8,214 nucleotides of DNA. Origin: CAVPDE01 sp964580575 (GTDB taxonomy: Bacteria > Desulfobacterota > DSM-4660 > Desulfatiglandales > HGW-15). Position numbers and translations under genes: made by a program. The notes beneath the pieces are model-generated. The model worked only from the letters and a program-made list of their open reading frames with translations, did not search any database and was not told the DNA's origin. This document shows positions 5,268 to 8,214 of this stretch, one piece after another. Where the stretch lies: assembly GCA_964580575.1 (NCBI GenBank), contig CAZOLJ010000129.1, positions 1 through 8,214 of the forward strand, in the 5' to 3' direction. The stretch's first letter is position 1. Each line of letters starts with the position of its first letter.

Positions 5268-5601
5268 CGGAGATTTCAGGCGAAGGGATAAGCCCCGTTG
5301 TTTGGATAGAAATCATGGTGTGCGATGGTTGTGTGAGTTGCTTTGAAGTGTTTTCCAGGATGTCCTCTAGAAGAAGATACCTGGAGGGTCGGCGTTCTTC
5401 GCTATCTCATTTTTCGCATATCCCCGTGAGGCGGAACTAACCCATGTTCTTCAGCACTTGCCAAGCGAGCGATTTTGGTGCGGCGTAACCCTGGATCATT
5501 GTGATCTGAGCTGATAGGGGGTTCCTTTTTCGGACTCCGACTCTTCGGAAACCGGCCTTCTTGGTCAGGCAAAATGTGAACGCAACTGTTGCGGCTGCTT
5601 A
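5268..5601. other. Intergenic region without recognisable gene
   Basis: Convergent space between the plus-strand fragment chain and the minus-strand membrane protein gene. Neither strand holds a credible coding frame; a minus-strand frame (5402-5752) has Pro/Arg/Ser-rich composition and overlaps the real gene in another frame. I see no strong terminator, only a small 5-bp hairpin TCCGA/TCGGA near 5535-5552. Confidence 0.5.
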
Positions 5602-6567
5602 TCAGACAGGAGGCCCTGGGTTGCGAATCACCTCCGGTTTCCGCATCCCATGGCGCAGGTTGACTATCTTGTTGAGGAGGTCGAACCAGAACGGCGCGCC
5701 GAGGGACAGCGCTAACGCGGTGAGTAACCATCCAGCGACCCGCCTCCCCCACAGCCAGAAGTCGAACGAACCCGACCCCGCGTCGCCCTGCGTCCTGACC
5801 TCAGTTGACTGCCAGCCTATGGGCAGCTTGCCAAGGGATTCATTACGCCCCTGCACCGCATCCAGCAGCCCCGACAGTGATGCGCAGGATGCCTCCTCCT
5901 TACGCTTCTGGGGCGACATGGCCATGCACTTCTCAAACGCCTCCTCGCTGGTCTTCTCGGCAATCTGCACACCCAGCGCCACCGCAGCCTCACGGGCATC
6001 CTTGTCCCGATAAAGGTGTTGGATCAGCGCTACCGTGTCTATATTGAACCCGACCGCAATCAACAACCCAATAACAAGGCTGATCTTCTGCAGATGCCGC
6101 TTGTAGACCCCACCAAGCATCGTTAGGGAGCGGTCTGCCCAGTCACTCACGGCTTTCACCAGTGTATCGGTGGTGGTCCCGGCGGTTCGCACGAGCGCCT
6201 GGAGCTGTGTTTTCAGGTTCGAATCAGGCAATTTCTCAAGCGCCTCGGATACCTGTTTGACGGTATCGCTCGCCCCAGAGCCAATCGCCAGACCCCCTAC
6301 CAACAGGTGCGCGAAAACGTTGGTATCTAGGTAAGATGGAACCCTTCCAGCGTCCTTGTCGAAAAAGGGCTTGAGTACCGGACTCTGAATCAGGATGTCC
6401 CTGACCTTCCCTTCGCCGATCAGCGTCTTCAGCGACTCGCACAGGTGCCTGCCTCGCAGGTTCAGGGCGTGAGCGATGTATTCGTTGATCACGGTCACGA
6501 AAAGGCTGGCCCCGAGATACACGACAATTACTCCGATAGCCACATCCACCCATGCTGTCAGATTCAT
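5602..6567 (-). CDS. Conserved hypothetical membrane protein, three predicted TM helices
   Basis: A complete 321-residue protein. The ATG at 6567 has a good ribosome binding site (GGGAGA, seven to eight bases upstream). Predicted membrane helices are at about 7-28, 161-183 and 272-292, leaving large soluble parts at 30-155 and 185-270. Conserved-looking blocks are INEYIA (28-33), the stretch WADRSLTMLGGVYKRHLQK (143-161) before TM2, FNIDTVALI (174-182), LPIGW (248-252), and GAPFWFDLLNKIVNLR (290-305) at the end. This pattern belongs to a widespread family of uncharacterised bacterial proteins as I recall it; function unknown. It stands alone on its strand with no close operon partner, and no clear promoter is visible. 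Unlike the neighbours on its left it shows no damage. Confidence 0.85.
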   Translation of the reverse strand: MNLTAWVDVAIGVIVVYLGASLFVTVINEYIAHALNLRGRHLCESLKTLIGEGKVRDILIQSPVLKPFFDKDAGRVPSYLDTNVFAHLLVGGLAIGSGASDTVKQVSEALEKLPDSNLKTQLQALVRTAGTTTDTLVKAVSDWADRSLTMLGGVYKRHLQKISLVIGLLIAVGFNIDTVALIQHLYRDKDAREAAVALGVQIAEKTSEEAFEKCMAMSPQKRKEEASCASLSGLLDAVQGRNESLGKLPIGWQSTEVRTQGDAGSGSFDFWLWGRRVAGWLLTALALSLGAPFWFDLLNKIVNLRHGMRKPEVIRNPGPPV

Positions 6568-7170
6568 CGGATTTCTCCCTATGTTTTCACCTTTGTTTCT
6601 ACCTCAAGCCGGCTTCAGTGGCTGAGCGTCGCCTTTTCATTCATACGGCCGGAACAATGCCTCCAAATCCGCCAAGCCGATCCCGTCGAGGGCCGCCATG
6701 CCGGCTAAAACCTGACAATCCAACCCGCACCAAGCATCCCGCGTTAGCGCTGATTTCAGTGACAGAAAATCCCTTTTGGACTCGGATTATACATTTTTCA
6801 GCCTTGTGGACAAGCAGGATCTCATCTCAAACTCTTGGCGCCGTTATTTTGGCTGCAACTCGCAGTCTTTAAATGGAGGTCTGCCCTCAAGAAAAAACGT
6901 CGATGGTGTGACAGAAAGGCAGCAGCTTGATCTTGCCACAAGGGTGGAAAATGGAGGATGCCAGATCTCGACTTCCAAGGTACTCGGGATATGAATTTCA
7001 GGAAGTAGCCCGTGCCATAGCTCGAGGCGAAGAAGCCAAAATCGGAAAAAGGGCTTGTGGTTTTCGAAACCGAATAGCTCGCCACGTACTCAGTCATTAC
7101 GATTTTGACAATGATGATACCGAACGGCTCTGTACGACTATCTCCACCTTCTTGTTCCTCACTGAAAGTT
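6568..7170. other. Gene-poor region upstream of the membrane protein gene
   Basis: About 600 bp with no confident gene. It must hold the promoter of the minus-strand membrane protein, but I see no good -35/-10 pair. A perfect 10-bp palindrome AAGCCGGCTT lies at 6606-6615, about 40 bp before that gene's start. A doubtful plus-strand frame at its right end is listed separately; other frames look like chance. Confidence 0.5.
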
Positions 7171-7196
7171 CTATGAGTAAACAGAAGGGGGGGTGA
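6951..7196 (+). CDS. Doubtful small ORF, 81 codons
   Basis: The ATG at 6951 is preceded by AAGGGTGG a few bases upstream, an acceptable ribosome binding site. The product is basic, with RYSGYEFQEVARAIARGEEA and RNRIARHVLSHYDFDNDDTE, which could be a small helical protein, and ends in KQKGG after a run of seven G. I recognise no family. It converges on and overlaps by 26 bp the minus-strand gene ending at 7171, and long frames exist opposite it, so it may be spurious or a fragment. Confidence 0.25.
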   Translation: MEDARSRLPRYSGYEFQEVARAIARGEEAKIGKRACGFRNRIARHVLSHYDFDNDDTERLCTTISTFLFLTESSMSKQKGG

Positions 7197-7557
7197 GCAC
7201 CCAACCAGTCGCTTCCAGCCGACGCAAAGGGCCGCGCGGCTGAACGCGAACGTTTGAGAATACCCTCCCTTCCTTATAGCCATAGCTTTTGTTGAACCTG
7301 GAAACAAGGTCGATGATGCCTGGGCGGCGCAGCTTGCTGCGGACGGTCTCGATCATCCGGGGGCTGAAGCCGTGGCGGTCGCAGAGGGAGATCAAACAAG
7401 GGAGAAACTGATCAGGGGCATACTTGAGCTCGATAAAGATGGCCAGAAAGACCCGCTGATGGCTGCGATTGCCAGGGAACAAAAGCTGGGCAAGCTCGTC
7501 CAACCCTTGGATTCTGGCGATTTTGTTGCTGTTGAACTCTATCTTGGTGTTCGGCAT
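7171..7557 (-). CDS. Unrecognised small protein, possible winged-helix; C-terminus probably frameshifted
   Basis: The 128-residue product starts at an ATG (7557) with a GGGGTGA ribosome binding site six bases upstream. Residues about 17-97 look like genuine protein: LDELAQLLFPGNRSHQRVFL, an amphipathic segment, then FSPRMIETVRSKLRRPGIID followed by SRFNKSYGYKEGRVFS. The last part reads like a recognition helix plus beta-wing of a winged-helix DNA-binding protein. After about residue 102 the sequence becomes Pro/Arg-rich and implausible, and an alternative frame continues as FAFSRAAL. A frameshift near 7255, mutational or from assembly, is therefore suspected. No family assigned; a regulator or plasmid/phage-type DNA-binding protein is possible. 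Confidence 0.55.
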   Translation of the reverse strand: MPNTKIEFNSNKIARIQGLDELAQLLFPGNRSHQRVFLAIFIELKYAPDQFLPCLISLCDRHGFSPRMIETVRSKLRRPGIIDLVSRFNKSYGYKEGRVFSNVRVQPRGPLRRLEATGWVLTPPSVYS

Positions 7558-7695
7558 ATTTCTCACCCCTGCTTTTTTCCTCAAAACAGGGCCTTCCTCA
7601 AGGGGTCTTGCAGGCTTGATGATGTTAAAATTTATTCGCTCCGGGGGAGGTCGTTGCGGACAAATCGACCCTTACCGAAAACCCTGCGATTCCGG

Positions 7696-7716
7696 GCCGT
7701 GCCTGCGCAGCACGGC
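7696..7716. repeat. Perfect 7-bp hairpin
   Basis: GCCGTGC (7696-7702) and GCACGGC (7710-7716) pair perfectly around the 7-nt loop CTGCGCA. No T tract follows on either strand, so it is not an obvious terminator. It could be part of a dispersed intergenic repeat or a leader structure of the minus-strand gene starting at 7557. Confidence 0.5.
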
Positions 7717-7817
7717 TCCCTAAACGCCAAATCGGGCCCAAAAGAGCGCCTCCCGACGAGGCACCTGGTCCAGGTATTAGAATCTTAGATCGTAACTTCT
7801 CTGCTACTTGCGGAGAA

Positions 7818-7845
7818 GTTGGAGGTTGGAGGTCAGAGGTTGGAG
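7818..7845. repeat. Tandem 7-bp repeat, four units
   Basis: Units GTTGGAG (7818-7824), GTTGGAG (7825-7831), GTCAGAG (7832-7838) and GTTGGAG (7839-7845) follow each other without gaps; three are identical and one differs at two positions. It lies in noncoding DNA. Slippage-type minisatellite; no function assigned. Confidence 0.75.
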
Positions 7846-7994
7846 GCAAGAACGGTTTTGCCTCAAACCTCAAGCGAAGCGATCCTCAAGTCTCAAACAG
7901 CAGGCCAGATTTTGGTTGAGGCCAAAGGCCTGCATTGGGAGGGGAATAGCCTTTACTATTGTGGCGCAGCTTATCCGGCCCCGTCACGACCGTT

Positions 7995-8213
7995 TTATCG
8001 ACGGCAAACCTGGATTTGCCCCGCTTTTTGTGCCTTATTCTGAAGTTCAACACGCTCCCTCGCAATCTCCAGAGCCTTGTGCCTGAGTTCAGTGCCGAAA
8101 AGACTCTCAACCCAGTAGACCGTCTCGTATGCGTGCGGGTAAATCCTGTTCATGAGCCTCTGGAATCTCCACCTGACCCATATCCGGGTCATCCCGAACT
8201 CGGTATTCAATCT
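7995..8213 (-). CDS. Doubtful reading frame, open to the right edge of the window
   Basis: The minus-strand frame ends at a TAA (7995-7997) and stays open to the window edge, so the start may lie outside; internal ATG codons occur at 8192 and 8153. The last 45 residues (YETVYWVESLFGTELRHKAL, then a charged helix EIARERVELQNKAQKA) look like the C-terminal helix of a real protein. The earlier part is less convincing. No family recognised and no ribosome binding site decides a start. Confidence 0.3.
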   Translation of the reverse strand, partial: RLNTEFGMTRIWVRWRFQRLMNRIYPHAYETVYWVESLFGTELRHKALEIARERVELQNKAQKAGQIQVCRR

Positions 8214-8214
8214 T

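Larger units (their letters stand above)
7558..7994. other. Noncoding stretch with a hairpin and short repeats
   Basis: No credible gene on either strand over about 430 bp. It contains a G+C-rich hairpin (7696-7716) and a 7-bp tandem repeat (7818-7845), listed separately, and then bases with a repeated CTCAAAC/CCTCAAG theme (7862-7898). The mixture of simple repeats and hairpins suggests intergenic sequence. Confidence 0.5.

Noticed and set aside
5402..5752. Minus-strand frame of 116 codons.
   Set aside because: Pro/Arg/Ser-rich and overlapping the end of the membrane protein gene in a different frame; a shadow.
6219..6230. A second GTTCGAATCA, identical to 22-31 of the tRNA T loop, considered as the other attachment site.
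   Set aside because: Only 10 bases match, the flanks differ, and it lies inside the intact coding sequence of the membrane protein; a chance match.
6822..7307. Minus-strand frame of 161 codons.
   Set aside because: No ribosome binding site or recognisable domain; its first part overlaps the 7171-7557 gene in another frame, and the rest has chance-like composition.
7818..7900. Short repeats considered as a CRISPR array.
   Set aside because: Units are 7 bp and contiguous with no spacers; no CRISPR array is visible anywhere in the window.

Overview
The window looks like accessory, partly decayed bacterial DNA: a remnant of an integrated element or defence island inserted beside a tRNA gene. 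By eye the base composition is near half GC, and the proteins have the style of environmental Deltaproteobacteria/Desulfobacterota. That assignment is only an impression, because no phylogenetic marker beyond part of a tRNA is present. A run of exactly 100 N (1650-1749) shows that this is a scaffolded draft assembly, possibly a metagenome bin, so small frame breaks may be sequencing errors.

Left part (1-2343). The window opens inside a tRNA-Arg(ACG) gene (anticodon loop to CCA), followed by a strong terminator, a short direct repeat and the C-terminal catalytic piece of a tyrosine recombinase pointing at the tRNA. This is the classic layout of an element integrated at a tRNA 3' end, but the integrase has lost its N-terminal part. 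Next on the minus strand is a complete VapBC toxin-antitoxin pair (AbrB-fold antitoxin, PIN RNase toxin) whose promoter carries an inverted repeat. Beyond the assembly gap lies a small excisionase-type HTH gene, coupled through a one-base stop/start overlap to a 35-codon stub that looks like the start of brxF, the P-loop gene of BREX type 3 phage-defence operons. The stub ends just inside the P-loop motif.

Middle part (2344-5267), plus strand. About 570 bp without a recognisable gene precede a good promoter set between inverted repeats, then an AbiE type IV toxin-antitoxin operon. The antitoxin gene abiEi is intact. The toxin gene abiEii starts at a TTG overlapping the abiEi stop (TTGA). It is cut by an amber codon at codon 104, reads on in frame through the rest of the nucleotidyltransferase domain, and then runs in frame into the C-terminal half of a metallo-beta-lactamase-fold hydrolase. 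That in turn is joined, with a frame change, to the C-terminal half of a SAM-dependent methyltransferase and finally to an unidentified C-terminal tail. This is a chain of pseudogene fragments left by successive deletions.

Right part (5268-8214). A conserved three-helix membrane protein of unknown function (5602-6567, minus) appears complete. It is flanked by about 335 and 600 bp without a confident gene. Further right are an unrecognised small protein of possible winged-helix type (7171-7557, minus), a noncoding stretch with a hairpin and 7-bp tandem repeats, and a doubtful reading frame running off the window edge.

Overall the window combines an integrase relic, two toxin-antitoxin loci and a relic of a BREX-3 operon. 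I found no complete new system. The most interesting signals are the abiEii amber codon with intact downstream coding, the serial gene-fragment fusion and the truncated BREX-3 start.
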